This document shows positions 46,302-57,856 of a stretch of 64,000 nt of DNA, piece by piece. Under the pieces are notes generated by a model, which was not told where the DNA came from, ran no database searches, and saw only the letters and a program-made list of their open reading frames with translations. The stretch's first letter is position 1; each line of letters starts with the position of its first letter. The DNA lies in NCBI RefSeq assembly GCF_014195655.1, contig NZ_JACICD010000004.1, positions 124,001-188,000 of the forward strand, in the 5' to 3' direction. A program made the translations under genes and the position numbers. Source of the stretch: Ancylobacter tetraedralis (GTDB lineage: Bacteria; Pseudomonadota; Alphaproteobacteria; Rhizobiales; Xanthobacteraceae).

Positions 46302-46739
46302 CTACCCCTCGTTCGTCTCCACCTCTGCCTCGGCCTTCGCTTCCGTCGCGACCGGCAGCGGGGCGAGGCCCGCGCGCAACTCCTCCACCGCGGCGCGGCT
46401 GGCGGCGGCGCTGCTCTGCTCGATGCCGCGATAGAGCGCGATCAGCCGCTCGCCGAAGGCGGTGAGATCGGTGCCCGCGCCACGTCGGCCGGGATGGGTC
46501 TCGACGACCGGCTCGCGAAAGGTGCGGGCCATCGCGTCCACCAGCAGCCAGGCGCGGCGATAGCTCATGCCCATGTGGCGCGCGGCGGAGAGGATGGAGC
46601 GCTCGCGGCGGATCGTCTCCAGCAGATCGATCATGCCGGGGCCGATATGGCGCCCGTCGCCGAAATAGACGCGGATGAACAGGCCATCGCGCGCGCGCGC
46701 CGGTCGTGCCGGTATGTCGTCGGTATCTGTCGGATCCAT
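46302..46739 (-). CDS. modE: ModE-like winged-helix regulator without TOBE domain
   Basis: A 145-residue protein with a LysR/ModE-type winged helix over residues about 18-105: FGDGRHIGPGMIDLLETIRR, ILSAARHMGMSYRRAWLLVD and THPGRRGAGTDLTAFGERLI match the ModE DNA-binding half. The tail is Ala/Glu-rich. The two molybdate-binding Mop domains of full ModE are absent, so it is a short ModE. It lies two genes from modABC and is a natural candidate to bind the tandem operator before modA; how it would sense molybdate is open. Confidence 0.83.
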   Translation of the reverse strand: MDPTDTDDIPARPARARDGLFIRVYFGDGRHIGPGMIDLLETIRRERSILSAARHMGMSYRRAWLLVDAMARTFREPVVETHPGRRGAGTDLTAFGERLIALYRGIEQSSAAASRAAVEELRAGLAPLPVATEAKAEAEVETNEG

Positions 46740-46827
46740 CGTCCCGCCAAGCCTGCGGCCCCCGGGTGGGGCGCGCCTCCCGCCCTGATGTTAGGGCAAG
46801 AGGCGCGCGGCAGGAACGGGGAAGGCG

Positions 46828-48201
46828 CTAGGCTGTCCGGGCGCTAGGCCGGCGGCGATAGGCGAAGGCGAGGTCGAGCAGCACCATCACCAGCAGCGAG
46901 GCGCCGACCAGCGGGAAGATCAGCCCCACCACCGCCATGATGGCGATCAGCCCGCGCATCACCGAGCGATCGGCCGGCGCGGGGGGGATGCCGAGCGAGC
47001 CCTTCGGCCGGCGCTTCCACCACATGATGCCGGCGGAGACCGACATCAGGATCGTGGCGAGGCACAGCGCCAGCATGAACAGCTGGTTGGCGAGGCCGAA
47101 TTCCTGGCCCATATGCACGTTGATGCCGAACTCCATCGCCTTGGCGATGGGGCCGTAATCGGCATAGCTCATGTCGATCAACGGCTTGCCGCTATACTGG
47201 TCGAGATGGACCACCCGCTGCTTCGACAAATCGTCGGGATAGACGGTCGCGGAATAGACGCCGGTGGGCTTGCCCGGCAGGCTCAGCGTGTAGCCGGGAG
47301 AGATGCCGAGCTTGTCCACGATGGCCGCCGCCGCATCGATGCCGATGGGCTGGGGCGTGGCGGCGCCGGCGGCCGGGGTCGATTCCGGCATCTTCGCCTG
47401 TTCCAGCGACCAGGCGGTCGGCCCGTTGGCATGGGCGAGATGCTCGTCCGACATCGGCACGTCGGTATAGACGCCGGCGGGATAGCCGTAATTCGAACTG
47501 TTGGCGAGTTCGTTGACCTTCTCGCCCCAGACCAGCGACCACGGCATGCCCGACAGCGCCATGAAGCCGATGGCGAGGCCGGCAAAGGCGCCGGTGACGG
47601 CGTGCAGGTCGCGCCAGAACACGCGCTGGCGCGGTGCGCCGCGCACGCTCACCACGCCGCCGGTCTGCGTGCGCGGCCACCAGAGATAGAAGCCGGTGCC
47701 GACCAGCAGGATGGCCCAGCCGCCGACGATCTCGATGATGCCGTTGGTGATGGTCCCGAATTCGGCGAGGCTATGCAGCCGGCGCACCAGCCACATGACG
47801 GTGCCGCGATCGGCAAGCTCGCCGAGCACGCGCGAATCATAGGGGTCGACATAGACCGAGCGGCGCGCGCCGTCCGCGGTCTTGATCACCACCTCGGCCG
47901 AGGAGCCCGGCGTCGCCGGGGTGATGATCTTCAGCGCCGTGCCGGGCCGGGCCTTGAGGGCGGCGTCGATCCAGGCGCTGGGGGCCTCGACCGGCTTCGC
48001 CTGCACCGCGACCTGCTTGAGGTCCCGGTGCCACAGCCCGTCCAGTTCGTCGCGGAAAAGGTAGAGCCCGCCCGTCACCGCGAGCAGGATCATGAAGGGC
48101 AGCACCAGCAGGCCGGCATAGAAGTGCCAGCGCCAGACGGCGCGGTAGACGTTGGCCGCGTGCTCGGCCGGAGCGGCGGCAGGCAAAGGGGTGGCGTTCA
48201 T
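46828..48201 (-). CDS. PepSY-associated transmembrane (iron/copper uptake type) protein
   Basis: A 457-residue membrane protein with four main helices: VWRWHFYAGLLVLPFMILLAVTG at the start, then WAILLVGTGFYLWWPR, TGAFAGLAIGFMALSG and NQLFMLALCLATILMSVSAG with a final pair. PepSY-like periplasmic segments lie between (AVQAKPVEAPSAWIDAAL, IDAAAAIVDKLGISPGYTL). HisxxxxHis-type pairs in the helices suggest haem binding. These proteins occur with TonB receptors or copper genes and are thought to reduce or pass metal. ATG 48201 is chosen over an ATG 16 codons upstream. It is last in a probable DUF2946-PCu(A)C-PepSY transcript. Confidence 0.85.
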   Translation of the reverse strand: MNATPLPAAAPAEHAANVYRAVWRWHFYAGLLVLPFMILLAVTGGLYLFRDELDGLWHRDLKQVAVQAKPVEAPSAWIDAALKARPGTALKIITPATPGSSAEVVIKTADGARRSVYVDPYDSRVLGELADRGTVMWLVRRLHSLAEFGTITNGIIEIVGGWAILLVGTGFYLWWPRTQTGGVVSVRGAPRQRVFWRDLHAVTGAFAGLAIGFMALSGMPWSLVWGEKVNELANSSNYGYPAGVYTDVPMSDEHLAHANGPTAWSLEQAKMPESTPAAGAATPQPIGIDAAAAIVDKLGISPGYTLSLPGKPTGVYSATVYPDDLSKQRVVHLDQYSGKPLIDMSYADYGPIAKAMEFGINVHMGQEFGLANQLFMLALCLATILMSVSAGIMWWKRRPKGSLGIPPAPADRSVMRGLIAIMAVVGLIFPLVGASLLVMVLLDLAFAYRRRPSARTA

Positions 48202-48302
48202 CGAAAGGACATCCGGAAAAGGAGGCATGGGCGCGCGCGACCGCGGCACCCGGCGGGGTGGCCGGGCGGCAGTGCTGGCACGATGAGGTCGGTTAGCTGT
48301 GG

Positions 48303-48851
48303 CTAGTTTGCCGGCATCGGCATGGTGTGATCGCCATGCGCAGGCTCACTCCCTTTCGGCCCGCCCATGCCCTCGATCTTGAACACCACATTCACGGTGC
48401 CGGCCTTGGCGAAGGTGAGGGTGCCCTTGAAACTCTCGCCTTCCTTCAGCGGCTGCTTGAGGTCCATCAGCATGAGATGGTAGCCGCCGGGCGCCAGCTT
48501 CACCTCGCCGCCGGGCGGAATGGTGATGCCATCGGGCAGCGGGCGCATCGTCATGACGCCGTCCTTGACCGCCATTTCGTGAATCTCGACATGGCCGGCG
48601 ACCTCGGCGGTGACGGAAACCAGCGTGTCGGCTTCCTTGCCCTCGTTCTCGATGGAGAGGTAGCCGCCGCCGACCTTGGCCCCGGCCGGCGTCATCCGCG
48701 CCCAGGGGTGGCCGATTTCCAGTTCGCCGATCTTGAAGCCATGCGCGAAGGCCGGCTGGATGGCGAACAAAGCGAGGGCGGCGGCGAGGATGAGGAAGCC
48801 GATGCGGTCCTCGGCGTGGCGGAGCACACGCGTGAAGGCGAAGCGAATCAT
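48303..48851 (-). CDS. Periplasmic copper chaperone PCu(A)C
   Basis: A 182-residue exported protein. An N-terminal hydrophobic segment (RIGFLILAAALALFAIQPAFA) is followed by the PCu(A)C domain: IGHPWARMTPAGAKVGGGYL, the Met/His copper site in HVEIHEMAVKDGVMTMRPL, and GGYHLMLMDLKQPLKEG. The C-terminus has a further HGDHTMPM motif. It delivers Cu(I) to cytochrome oxidase CuA or related sites. ATG 48851 is preferred because the upstream in-frame ATG adds a Pro/Arg segment without a ribosome site. Confidence 0.93.
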   Translation of the reverse strand: MIRFAFTRVLRHAEDRIGFLILAAALALFAIQPAFAHGFKIGELEIGHPWARMTPAGAKVGGGYLSIENEGKEADTLVSVTAEVAGHVEIHEMAVKDGVMTMRPLPDGITIPPGGEVKLAPGGYHLMLMDLKQPLKEGESFKGTLTFAKAGTVNVVFKIEGMGGPKGSEPAHGDHTMPMPAN

Positions 48852-48941
48852 GGAGGGACTCCCGGAATACCGGCATGCCTGCTGCGGCAGCGGCCGGCGC
48901 ATTTCGACTGACAGGCGGCAGGGCCGCGCGAAGGCGGCGTG

Positions 48942-49322
48942 TCAGGCGAGGGGAGGCGCGCGTGCGTTCTTCGGCGAACGCTGAAGTCCGGCGGCGACGG
49001 CGGCATCCGCCGGCAGACGCGCAGGTCCGGCCACAACCGGGAGCGGCGCCGCCACGCCGGCCGCGAGCGGCGGCAGGGTGGCCAGCGCCGAGATCTGGCA
49101 GCCGGTGGTGCAGCAATCGGGCGTGTGATGGGCGGGGGCGGAGGGCGAGGCGGGGGGCTGGTGCCCCGTGAGGCACAGGACCTGCCCGAAGGCGTCGACC
49201 GTGGCGAGGCTGCCGGCATGGGCACCGGTGGCCATGCCTCCGAGCAGCGCCTGCAACACGAGCAGATAGGCGACGGCGAGAGCCATCGTCATCCGGCGCA
49301 GCGTGTGGCGGTCAGTGGTCAT
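48942..49322 (-). CDS. DUF2946 family protein
   Basis: A 126-residue protein with one hydrophobic N-terminal segment ([21 protein letters not shown]), then CLTGHQP and the Cys pairs in [12 protein letters not shown], the DUF2946 signature, and an Ala/Pro-rich tail. DUF2946 genes accompany copper and TonB genes; the Cys/His cluster suggests metal binding at the outer face. It is first of three minus-strand genes with PCu(A)C and PepSY. The plus-strand gene at 2537 has a similar plan. Confidence 0.85.
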   Translation of the reverse strand: MTTDRHTLRRMTMALAVAYLLVLQALLGGMATGAHAGSLATVDAFGQVLCLTGHQPPASPSAPAHHTPDCCTTGCQISALATLPPLAAGVAAPLPVVAGPARLPADAAVAAGLQRSPKNARAPPLA

Positions 49323-49424
49323 CGTCGTGGCATCTTCCCCTGACCAGCCTTTAGCACGGGCCTCCGGGGCGGGGAACAGCGGCGCGGTGCCGCTGCCCCC
49401 AACGTGTCTCTCGGCGTCCTGCCG

Positions 49425-50240
49425 TCAGTTGGAGGCGCCGGGGCCGGCCACGGCGCCGGGCGGGCTCTTGCCCAGGATGATCATGCCCAGCACCTCGTCC
49501 TTCGTGACGTCGGCGGTGGAGGCGGTGCCCACCAGCTTGCCGTTCTTCATTACGCTCACGCGGTCCGCGAGGTCGAAGACGTCATGGATGTCGTGGCTGA
49601 TCAGGAAGATGCCGATGCCCTCGGCCTTGAGATGCTTGATCAGCTCGGCCACCTGCGCGGTCTCCTGCGGCCCGAGCGCGGCGGTGGGCTCGTCCATGAT
49701 AAGGATCTTGGCGTTGAAGTGGATGGCGCGGGCGATCGCCACCGACTGGCGCTGGCCGCCGGAGAGGCCGCGCACCGGCTCCTTGAACTTGCGGAAGTTC
49801 GGGTTGAGCCGGCCCATCACCTCGCGCGTCGCCGCCTCCATCGCCACGTCGTCGAGCGTGCCCCAGGGGGTCATCAGCTCGCGGCCGAGGAACAGGTTGG
49901 CGGCGGCGTCGACATTGTCGGCGAGCGCGAGGGTCTGGTAGATCGTCTCGATACCGTAACGCTTCGCGTCGCGCGGATTGCCGATATCGGCCTTGGCGCC
50001 ATTGATGCGGATCTCGCCGGAATCGGGCCGGTAGGCGCCGGCGAGGATCTTGATGAGCGTCGACTTGCCGGCGCCGTTATGGCCGAGCAGGCCGACGACT
50101 TCGCCGGGATGGAGATCGACGGAGACGCCGTCGACGGCATGGACGCCGCCAAAGGCGATGCGGATGTCGCGCATCTCCACCAGCGGGGTGCCCGCGCGAG
50201 CGGAAGGGGTGGCGACGGGGGTCGAGGCGAGGTTGTTCAT
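49425..50240 (-). CDS. xylG: Xylose-type ABC transporter ATP-binding protein (single domain)
   Basis: A 271-residue ABC ATPase: Walker [22 protein letters not shown]-loop [20 protein letters not shown], signature [14 protein letters not shown], Walker [13 protein letters not shown], and switch His [15 protein letters not shown]. The style ([25 protein letters not shown]) is that of carbohydrate-uptake CUT2 transporters. It contains one nucleotide-binding domain, whereas E. coli XylG has two, so it must act as a dimer. It is the last gene of the xylF-xylH-xylG transcript. Confidence 0.88.
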   Translation of the reverse strand: MNNLASTPVATPSARAGTPLVEMRDIRIAFGGVHAVDGVSVDLHPGEVVGLLGHNGAGKSTLIKILAGAYRPDSGEIRINGAKADIGNPRDAKRYGIETIYQTLALADNVDAAANLFLGRELMTPWGTLDDVAMEAATREVMGRLNPNFRKFKEPVRGLSGGQRQSVAIARAIHFNAKILIMDEPTAALGPQETAQVAELIKHLKAEGIGIFLISHDIHDVFDLADRVSVMKNGKLVGTASTADVTKDEVLGMIILGKSPPGAVAGPGASN

Positions 50241-50250
50241 CTGCCGGCCC

Positions 50251-51570
<1,320 letters not shown>

Positions 51571-51622
51571 GAGCGTCCTCCTTCTGCCCGCGCTTCGCCG
51601 CGCGGTGCGCTCACAGGGCGGA

Positions 51623-51642
51623 CGGCGGGACGAAGCCCGCCG
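51623..51642 (-). other. Intercistronic hairpin between xylF and xylH
   Basis: A 7-bp stem CGGCGGG / CCCGCCG with a six-base loop, 16 nt after the xylF stop. Such stems often protect the more abundant binding-protein mRNA; no T-run follows. Confidence 0.5.
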
Positions 51643-51658
51643 CCGCGCGTTGCGTCGT

Positions 51659-52699
51659 TCAGTTGCAGGCCTTCACGGTGCCGGGCTTCACGCCCTGGCA
51701 AACGGTCGCCTTCGGCACCCAGCCGGCCTCGATGATCACGTCGAGATTGTCCTTGGTGATCGGCAGCGGCTTCAGGAAGGTCGAGTTCATCGCCTGCTTC
51801 TTCGGGCCGCCGGTGAAGGTGGCGGTGCCGGGGATCGCCTTGGCGTCGGTGCCCTTGGCCAGCGCCAGGGCGATCTCGGCGGCCTTCTTGCCGAGTTCGC
51901 GCGAGTCCTTCCACACCGAAACGGTCTGCGTGCCGAGCGCCACGCGGTTGAGCGCGGCGAAGTCGGCGTCCTGGCCGGAGACCGGCACCGAGCCGGCAAG
52001 GCCCTGCGCCGCGAGCGCCGCGATGGCGCCGCCGGCCGTGCCGTCATTGGAGGCGACGACGGCGTCGACCTTGTTGTTGTTCGCGGTCAGCAGCTGCTCG
52101 GTGTTGCGCTGGGCGTTGGCCGGCAGCCAGCTGTCGGTATAGGCCTCGCCGACATTCTTGATGTCGCCCTTGTCCATCGCGGCCTTCAGCTGTTCCATCT
52201 GGCCGGAGAACAGGAAGTCGGCATTGGGGTCGGAGGCCGAGCCCTTGATGAAGAGGTAGTTGCCCTTCGGCTTCAGCTTCTGCACCTCGGCGGCCTGGAG
52301 GCGGCCGACTTCCTTGTTGTCGAAGGTGATGTAGTAGGCATAGGGGATCTCGATCAGCCGGTCATAGCCGACCACCGGAATGCCCTCGGCCTGCGCCTTG
52401 GCGATCGCCGGGGCGATGGCGTCGGAATCCTGCGCCAGGATGATGAGGGCATTGGCGCCCTGCGCGATCAGCGCCTCGACATCGGAAAGCTGCTTGGAGG
52501 CGGACGACTGCGCGTCGGCCGAGATGTACTTGGCGCCGGCCGCGGCGAGCGCCTTCTTGATGGCGGCCTCGTCGGTCTTCCAGCGCTCTTCCTGGAAGTT
52601 CGACCAGCTCACGCCGACCACGGTGTCGGCCGCACGGGCCACGCCGATGGTGGCGACCGTCGCCAGCGCGGCGAGGGTAAGGGTCAGTTTCGACGTCAT
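51659..52699 (-). CDS. xylF: D-xylose ABC transporter substrate-binding protein
   Basis: A 346-residue periplasmic sugar-binding protein with a signal peptide ([24 protein letters not shown]), then [20 protein letters not shown], the XylF N-terminus, [63 protein letters not shown] and [14 protein letters not shown]. The ligand is xylose by family and by the adjacent xylAB. ATG 52699 follows GGGAGGAAAAGC. It is divergent from the LacI-type regulator, with two candidate operators between. Confidence 0.93.
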   Translation of the reverse strand: MTSKLTLTLAALATVATIGVARAADTVVGVSWSNFQEERWKTDEAAIKKALAAAGAKYISADAQSSASKQLSDVEALIAQGANALIILAQDSDAIAPAIAKAQAEGIPVVGYDRLIEIPYAYYITFDNKEVGRLQAAEVQKLKPKGNYLFIKGSASDPNADFLFSGQMEQLKAAMDKGDIKNVGEAYTDSWLPANAQRNTEQLLTANNNKVDAVVASNDGTAGGAIAALAAQGLAGSVPVSGQDADFAALNRVALGTQTVSVWKDSRELGKKAAEIALALAKGTDAKAIPGTATFTGGPKKQAMNSTFLKPLPITKDNLDVIIEAGWVPKATVCQGVKPGTVKACN

Positions 52700-52772
52700 G
52701 CTTTTCCTCCCAAGGGATGCCACGGGTTGTTGCGCCCGGCCTGCGCCAGATGAGGCGCTGCCGTGATCCGTT

Positions 52773-52794
52773 TTCTGATGTCCGAACCTCAGAA
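52773..52794. promoter_or_regulatory. Candidate LacI-type operator, xylF side
   Basis: Perfect 6-bp inverted arms TTCTGA-N10-TCAGAA, 74 nt upstream of the xylF start. Read on the minus strand it contains TCTGAGGT, also present in the second site near xylR; 15 of 22 bases agree between the two. Confidence 0.55.
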
Positions 52795-52937
52795 TGAAGC
52801 CGGAACATCGACGTGTTGGTCGATCCTCACAGATCGACAGGCCTTTTGAAAACCCCGAAAAATCGGTAAGCGGGCGAGAGTTAACAGATATGCCGCGCCT
52901 TGACCCTTCGCTTTTGGTTGTAAACAGGCGCTTCATG

Positions 52938-52959
52938 TCTTGAGTTGCGTACCTCAGAT
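52938..52959. promoter_or_regulatory. Candidate LacI-type operator, regulator side
   Basis: An imperfect palindrome (arms TTGAG/CTCAGA, minus-strand TCTGAGGTACG), the counterpart of 52773-52794, 20 nt upstream of the xylR ATG. Its place suggests autoregulation. Confidence 0.5.
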
Positions 52960-52979
52960 TTTGAGGGCATCCTTGCCGT

Positions 52980-54017
52980 ATGTCCAGAGGTGTTTCGCGC
53001 ATCACATTGCAGGATGTCGCCCGCGAGGCCGGTGTCTCGCTGGCCACGGCCGACCGTGTGCTCAATGGCCGGGCCGGCGTGCGCGGTGCCACGGCCGATC
53101 GGGTGAGGGATGCGGTGGCCCGGCTCGGCTACCGTCCGAACCTTGCCGCCGCCCGCCTAGCGCGGGGCGAGACCTATCGCTTCTGCTTCGTGCTGCCGGC
53201 CGGCGCCAATGTCTTCATGCGCATGCTGGCCGAGCAGGTGGCGAACACCGCGAACTGGCTGGCCACCAACAACGCCTATATCGACACGCTGCGCGTCGAC
53301 GTGTTCGCGCCCGAGACGCTGGCCTCGGCGCTGGAGGGGCTGATCGGGCGCTATGACGGCGTCGCCGTGGTGGCGCTCGACCATCCCCGCGTCCGCGCGG
53401 CGATCGACGACCTCACCGCCTCCGGCATCGCCGTGGTGACGCTGGTGTCGGACGTGCCGTCCTCGCACCGGCTGCACTATGTCGGCATCGACAATATCGC
53501 CGCCGGCCGGACCGCCGGCACGCTGATCGGCCGTTTCACCGCCGGCCGGCGCGGGGCGGTTGGCCTCATCGTCGGCACGCCGGCGCTGCGCGACCATGCC
53601 GAGCGGCAGTTCGGCTTCACCCAGGTGCTGGCCGGCGAATATCCGGCGCTCAAGGTGCTGGCGGCGCAGGAGAGTCTCGACGAGGACGAGCGCACCGAGG
53701 CGATCGCGTCCCGCCTGCTGCGCGAGGCGCCCGACCTTGTCGCCCTCTACAATGTCGGCGCCGGCAATCGCGGCATCGCGGCGGCGATCTCGGCGGCCAA
53801 TCGCGCGTCGGATCTCATCTTCATCGGCCATGACCTCACCGAGGATACCAGCCGCTTCCTGCTGCGCGGGGTGATGGACGCGGTGATCAACCAGGATGCC
53901 GGCCACCAGTCGCGGTCGGCGGCCCGCGTGCTGCTGTCCCATTGCGCCGGCGAGCCGCTGCTCAGCGAGCAGGAGCGTATCCGCATCGACATCTTCCTGC
54001 GGGACAATCTGCCGTGA
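52980..54017 (+). CDS. xylR: LacI family transcriptional regulator of xylose genes
   Basis: A 345-residue regulator: LacI helix-turn-helix at residues 7-30 ([20 protein letters not shown], then [20 protein letters not shown] and [11 protein letters not shown]), followed by a periplasmic-binding-like sugar domain ([54 protein letters not shown]). Probably a repressor of xylFHG and xylBA released by xylose; the ligand is inferred from neighbours. ATG 52980. It is 38 nt upstream of xylB on the same strand. Confidence 0.9.
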   Translation: MSRGVSRITLQDVAREAGVSLATADRVLNGRAGVRGATADRVRDAVARLGYRPNLAAARLARGETYRFCFVLPAGANVFMRMLAEQVANTANWLATNNAYIDTLRVDVFAPETLASALEGLIGRYDGVAVVALDHPRVRAAIDDLTASGIAVVTLVSDVPSSHRLHYVGIDNIAAGRTAGTLIGRFTAGRRGAVGLIVGTPALRDHAERQFGFTQVLAGEYPALKVLAAQESLDEDERTEAIASRLLREAPDLVALYNVGAGNRGIAAAISAANRASDLIFIGHDLTEDTSRFLLRGVMDAVINQDAGHQSRSAARVLLSHCAGEPLLSEQERIRIDIFLRDNLP

Positions 54018-54055
54018 CCCGCCCTAACCCGTACATAAAGCAAGGAATCTGAGGC

Positions 54056-55513
54056 ATGTTTCTCGGCCTCGACATTGGTACATCCGCCGTCAAGGCGGTG
54101 CTGGTCGATGGCGACCAGAAGGTCGTCGCCACCACGGAGACGGCGCTCGCCATCTCCCGCCCCCAGCCGGGCTTCAGCGAGCAGAATCCCGAGGACTGGT
54201 GGCAGGCCACGCTCACCAGCATCGATGCGCTGAAGCAGGAGGCGCCGGCCGCGCTTTCGGCCGTGCAGGGCATCGGCCTGTCCGGCCAGATGCACGGCGC
54301 GGTGCTGCTCGATGCCGCCGGCGCGGTGCTGCGGCCGGCCATCCTGTGGAATGACGGGCGTGCCTTCGCCGAGTGCCGCGAGCTGGAGGAGCGCTTCCCC
54401 GCGCTGCACGCCACCGCCGGCAATCTCGCCTTTCCCGGTTTCACCGCGCCCAAGCTCCTGTGGGTGCGCCATCATGAGCCGGATATCTTCGCGCGTACCG
54501 CCAAGGTGCTGCTGCCCAAGGCCTATGTCGGCTATCGCCTGACCGGCGAGATGGTCGAGGAAATGTCGGATGCCTCGGGCACCCTCTGGCTCGATGTCGG
54601 CGCGCGTGACTGGTCGGACGAGGCGCTGGCGGCGACGTATCTGACGCGCACCCACATGCCGCGGCTGGTCGAGGGCAGCGCGGCGGCCGGGCGCATCACG
54701 CCGGAATTGGCCGCGCGCTGGGGCATGGCGACGCCGCCGGTGCTGGCGGGCGGGGCGGGCGACAATGCCGCCGGCGCCATCGGCCTCGGCGCCATCCAGG
54801 CGGGCGACGCCTTCGTCTCGCTGGGCACCTCGGGCGTGCTGTGGGCCACCACGGACCGCTACGCGCCCAACCCGGAATCCAGCGTGCACGCCTTCTGCCA
54901 TGCCATTCCCGCCACCTGGCACCAGATGGGGGTGATCCTGTCCGCCGCCTCGGCGCTGGGCTGGTGGTCGGAGGTCTCCAAGGTGTCGCCCGGCGACCTG
55001 CTGGCGCCGCTGGGCGATGCGCCCTCCGCGCCCTCGCGCGTGACCTTCCTGCCCTATCTCTCGGGCGAGCGGACCCCGCACAATGACACCTCCATTCGCG
55101 GCGCCTTCATCGGCCTCGATCACGACACCTCGCGCGAGACGCTGACGCAGGCCGTGCTGGAGGGTGTCGCCTTCGCCTTCAAGGACTGCCTCGACGCGCT
55201 CGGTGCCGCCGGCACCCGCCTGACGCAGGCCGACGTGATCGGGGGCGGCTCGCGCTCGCGCTTCTGGATCGCGGTGCTGGCCAATGTGCTCGGCCTGCCG
55301 CTCAACCGCATCGAGGACGGCGAGCGGGGCGGGGCGTTCGGCGCCGCGCGGCTCGCCCGCATGGCGGCGACCGGCGAGACGCCGGACGCGATCTGCCTGC
55401 CGCCGCGCCGCATCGAGACCATCCATCCCGACCCCGTTCTTCAACAAGCCTATGCGGAACGGCACGCGCTCTACCGGGCGCTCTACCCCGCATTGAAGGG
55501 AGTGACGTCATGA
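54056..55513 (+). CDS. xylB: Xylulokinase
   Basis: A 485-residue FGGY kinase: [20 protein letters not shown] phosphate loop, [37 protein letters not shown], and catalytic Asp236 in [14 protein letters not shown] (near E. coli Asp233). The FGGY signature is in [13 protein letters not shown] and the final motif is [12 protein letters not shown]. It makes xylulose-5-phosphate. ATG 54056; the stop overlaps the xylA ATG (ATGA). Confidence 0.97.
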   Translation: MFLGLDIGTSAVKAVLVDGDQKVVATTETALAISRPQPGFSEQNPEDWWQATLTSIDALKQEAPAALSAVQGIGLSGQMHGAVLLDAAGAVLRPAILWNDGRAFAECRELEERFPALHATAGNLAFPGFTAPKLLWVRHHEPDIFARTAKVLLPKAYVGYRLTGEMVEEMSDASGTLWLDVGARDWSDEALAATYLTRTHMPRLVEGSAAAGRITPELAARWGMATPPVLAGGAGDNAAGAIGLGAIQAGDAFVSLGTSGVLWATTDRYAPNPESSVHAFCHAIPATWHQMGVILSAASALGWWSEVSKVSPGDLLAPLGDAPSAPSRVTFLPYLSGERTPHNDTSIRGAFIGLDHDTSRETLTQAVLEGVAFAFKDCLDALGAAGTRLTQADVIGGGSRSRFWIAVLANVLGLPLNRIEDGERGGAFGAARLARMAATGETPDAICLPPRRIETIHPDPVLQQAYAERHALYRALYPALKGVTS

Positions 55514-56835
55514 CTGCCCCCACTCGTTTCTTTCCCGTCAGCGAGCCGCTGAAATATGCAGGCCCCGAGAGCCGCGATCCGTTCAGCTTCCGCTGGTACG
55601 ACAAGGACCGCGTGGTGCTCGGCAAGCGGATGGAGGAGCATCTGCGCTTCGCCGTCGCTTATTGGCACAGCTTCACCTGGCCGGGCGGCGACCCGTTCGG
55701 TGGCGAAACCTTCCTGCGCCCGTGGATGCACGGCAGTGACGAGATGGCGCTGGCCCGCGCCAAGGCGGATGTGGCGTTCGACCTGTTCCACCTGCTCGAC
55801 GTGCCGTTCTTCGCCTTCCATGACCGCGACATCGCCCCGGAAGGCAAGAGCCTGAAGGAGAGCAACGCGAATGTGCGCGCCATCGCCGACATCTTCGCGC
55901 GCAAGATGGAGACCTCGAAGACCCGGCTGCTGTGGGGCACGGCGAACCTGTTCTCCAACCGCCGCTTCATGTCCGGTGCCGCGACCAATCCCGATCCGGA
56001 CGTGTTCGCCTATGGCGCCGCGCAGGTGAAGAACGTGCTGGAGATCACCCACGAGCTGGGCGGCGAGAACTATGTTCTGTGGGGCGGCCGCGAGGGCTAC
56101 GAGACGCTGCTCAACACCGACCTGAGGCGCGAACTCGACCAGATGGGCCGCTTCCTCAACCTGGTGGTGGAGCACAAGCACAAGATCGGCTTCAAGGGCA
56201 CCATCCTGATCGAGCCCAAGCCGCAGGAGCCGACCAAGCACCAGTATGATTTCGACGTGAGCACGGTCTATGGCCTGCTGTGCCGCGCCGGCCTCGAGAA
56301 GGAAGTGAAGCTCAACATCGAGGCGAACCACGCCACGCTGGCGGGCCACAGCTTCGAGCACGAGATCGCCATGGCGGCGGCGCTGGGCATTTTCGGCTCG
56401 ATCGACATGAACAAGGGCGACGCGCAGTCCGGCTGGGATACCGACCAGTTCCCGACCAATGTCGAGGACACCGCGCTCGCCTTCTACGAGATCCTGCGAG
56501 CCGGCGGCTACACCACCGGCGGCACCAATTTCGACGCCAAGGTCCGCCGCCAGTCGATCGACCCCGAGGACCTCATCCTCGCCCATGCCGCGGCGATGGA
56601 TGTGTGCGCGCGTGCCCTGATCGTGGCCGCCGACATGCTGGAGGACGGCGCGCTGCAGCGCGCGGTCGACGAGCGCTATGCCGGCTGGGACGCCCCGCAG
56701 AACAAGGCGATGCTGGCGAAGGACTCCTCGCTCGATGCCATCGCGGCGCGTGTCGAGGCCGAAAATCTCGATCCGCAGCCGCGTTCGGGCCGTCAGGAGC
56801 GGCTTGAAGCGCTCGCGGTCAGCTATTTGCGCTGA
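55510..56835 (+). CDS. xylA: Xylose isomerase
   Basis: A 441-residue class II isomerase: catalytic [13 protein letters not shown] (His104, Asp107), [36 protein letters not shown] with a metal-binding Glu, [17 protein letters not shown], and [20 protein letters not shown]. It converts xylose to xylulose for XylB. It is followed by a strong terminator. The length and all metal/catalytic motifs are complete. Confidence 0.98.
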   Translation: MTAPTRFFPVSEPLKYAGPESRDPFSFRWYDKDRVVLGKRMEEHLRFAVAYWHSFTWPGGDPFGGETFLRPWMHGSDEMALARAKADVAFDLFHLLDVPFFAFHDRDIAPEGKSLKESNANVRAIADIFARKMETSKTRLLWGTANLFSNRRFMSGAATNPDPDVFAYGAAQVKNVLEITHELGGENYVLWGGREGYETLLNTDLRRELDQMGRFLNLVVEHKHKIGFKGTILIEPKPQEPTKHQYDFDVSTVYGLLCRAGLEKEVKLNIEANHATLAGHSFEHEIAMAAALGIFGSIDMNKGDAQSGWDTDQFPTNVEDTALAFYEILRAGGYTTGGTNFDAKVRRQSIDPEDLILAHAAAMDVCARALIVAADMLEDGALQRAVDERYAGWDAPQNKAMLAKDSSLDAIAARVEAENLDPQPRSGRQERLEALAVSYLR

Positions 56836-56848
56836 ATGGCGCAAATGG

Positions 56849-56894
56849 GCCTCCCGCACCGGCACCCCGCATGCCGGGGCGGGAGGCACTTTTT
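56849..56894 (+). terminator. Rho-independent terminator of xylBA
   Basis: Outer stem GCCTCCCGC / GCGGGAGGC with an inner stem CCGGCA / TGCCGG, then AC and TTTTT. It lies 14 nt past the xylA stop. Confidence 0.88.
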
Positions 56895-57066
56895 CACATT
56901 CGACTTCTGCGATTGACTTACGGGCATTTCCCCCGTTCGATCGGGCTCCGGGAGCGACTGTCTGAATCGCGCCTGACCGCTGGCGCCCGCGCCTCCCGTC
57001 GGATTCACGTCCGGCTGCGCGGTGGCAGACCGGCGTACCGGCGCGAGGCCTTGAGAGGGAACGAGA

Positions 57067-57687
57067 ATGCGTCTGAGCGTCTTCGGGATCGCACTGGCCG
57101 TCATGGCCGGACTTTCCCTTTCCGCGGCGAATGCCCAGATGCGGCCCTCGGCGGCCGTGGGCGGCTCGGGAATCGTCGATGTGCCGGAGAAGCCGGGCTA
57201 TGTCCCGTCGCCGGAGGAAGAGCAGCTGGATCCGGCGTTCCGCCGCCAGCCGGTTTATTTCCGCACCACCGAGCCGCCGGGCACCATCATCATCCACACC
57301 GATGAGCGCTTCCTCTATCTCGTGATGGGCGACAACCGCGCGCTGCGCTACGGCATCGGCGTCGGGCGCGACGGGTTCCAGTGGTCGGGCCTGCAGAAGG
57401 TGAGCCGCAAGGCCGAGTGGCCCGACTGGACGCCGCCGCCGGAAATGATCGAGCGCCAGCCCTATCTGCCCCGTTTCATGGCGGGCGGCCCGGGCAACCC
57501 GATGGGCGCGGCCGCGCTGTATCTCGGCCAGACCGTCTATCGCATCCACGGCACCAACATGCCCAATACGATCGGCATGGCGGTATCGTCGGGCTGTTTC
57601 CGGTTGGTCAATTCGGACGTGGCGGACCTGTTCAGCCGCGTGCCGGTGGGCACCAAGGTCATCATCCGCCAGGCGCCGGCGCTCTGA
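57067..57687 (+). CDS. L,D-transpeptidase (YkuD family)
   Basis: A 206-residue exported enzyme with a signal peptide (MRLSVFGIALAVMAGLSLSAANA), a linker with PPGTIIIHTDERFLYLVMGD, and then the YkuD active site: YRIHGTNMPNTIGMAVSSGC with the conserved His and the nucleophile Cys (SSGCFRLVNSD). It cross-links peptidoglycan 3-3 or attaches lipoprotein. ATG 57067 follows GAGAGGGAACGAG. It stands alone between two terminators. Confidence 0.93.
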   Translation: MRLSVFGIALAVMAGLSLSAANAQMRPSAAVGGSGIVDVPEKPGYVPSPEEEQLDPAFRRQPVYFRTTEPPGTIIIHTDERFLYLVMGDNRALRYGIGVGRDGFQWSGLQKVSRKAEWPDWTPPPEMIERQPYLPRFMAGGPGNPMGAAALYLGQTVYRIHGTNMPNTIGMAVSSGCFRLVNSDVADLFSRVPVGTKVIIRQAPAL

Positions 57688-57856
57688 CGCCCGGCACGGC
57701 GCTGCGATCGCCGCTGTGCCGCCGGTTCGGCCGGCAGGTTGATGACGATCGCGAAACGAGGGAATGGGACACGGGTCCGCGCTGGGGCAGGGGTCTGCAC
57801 ATCAGGGGCGCGCTGCTTTTGGCGGGACACGTGATCCGGGCTCGACTGGGGGAAAC

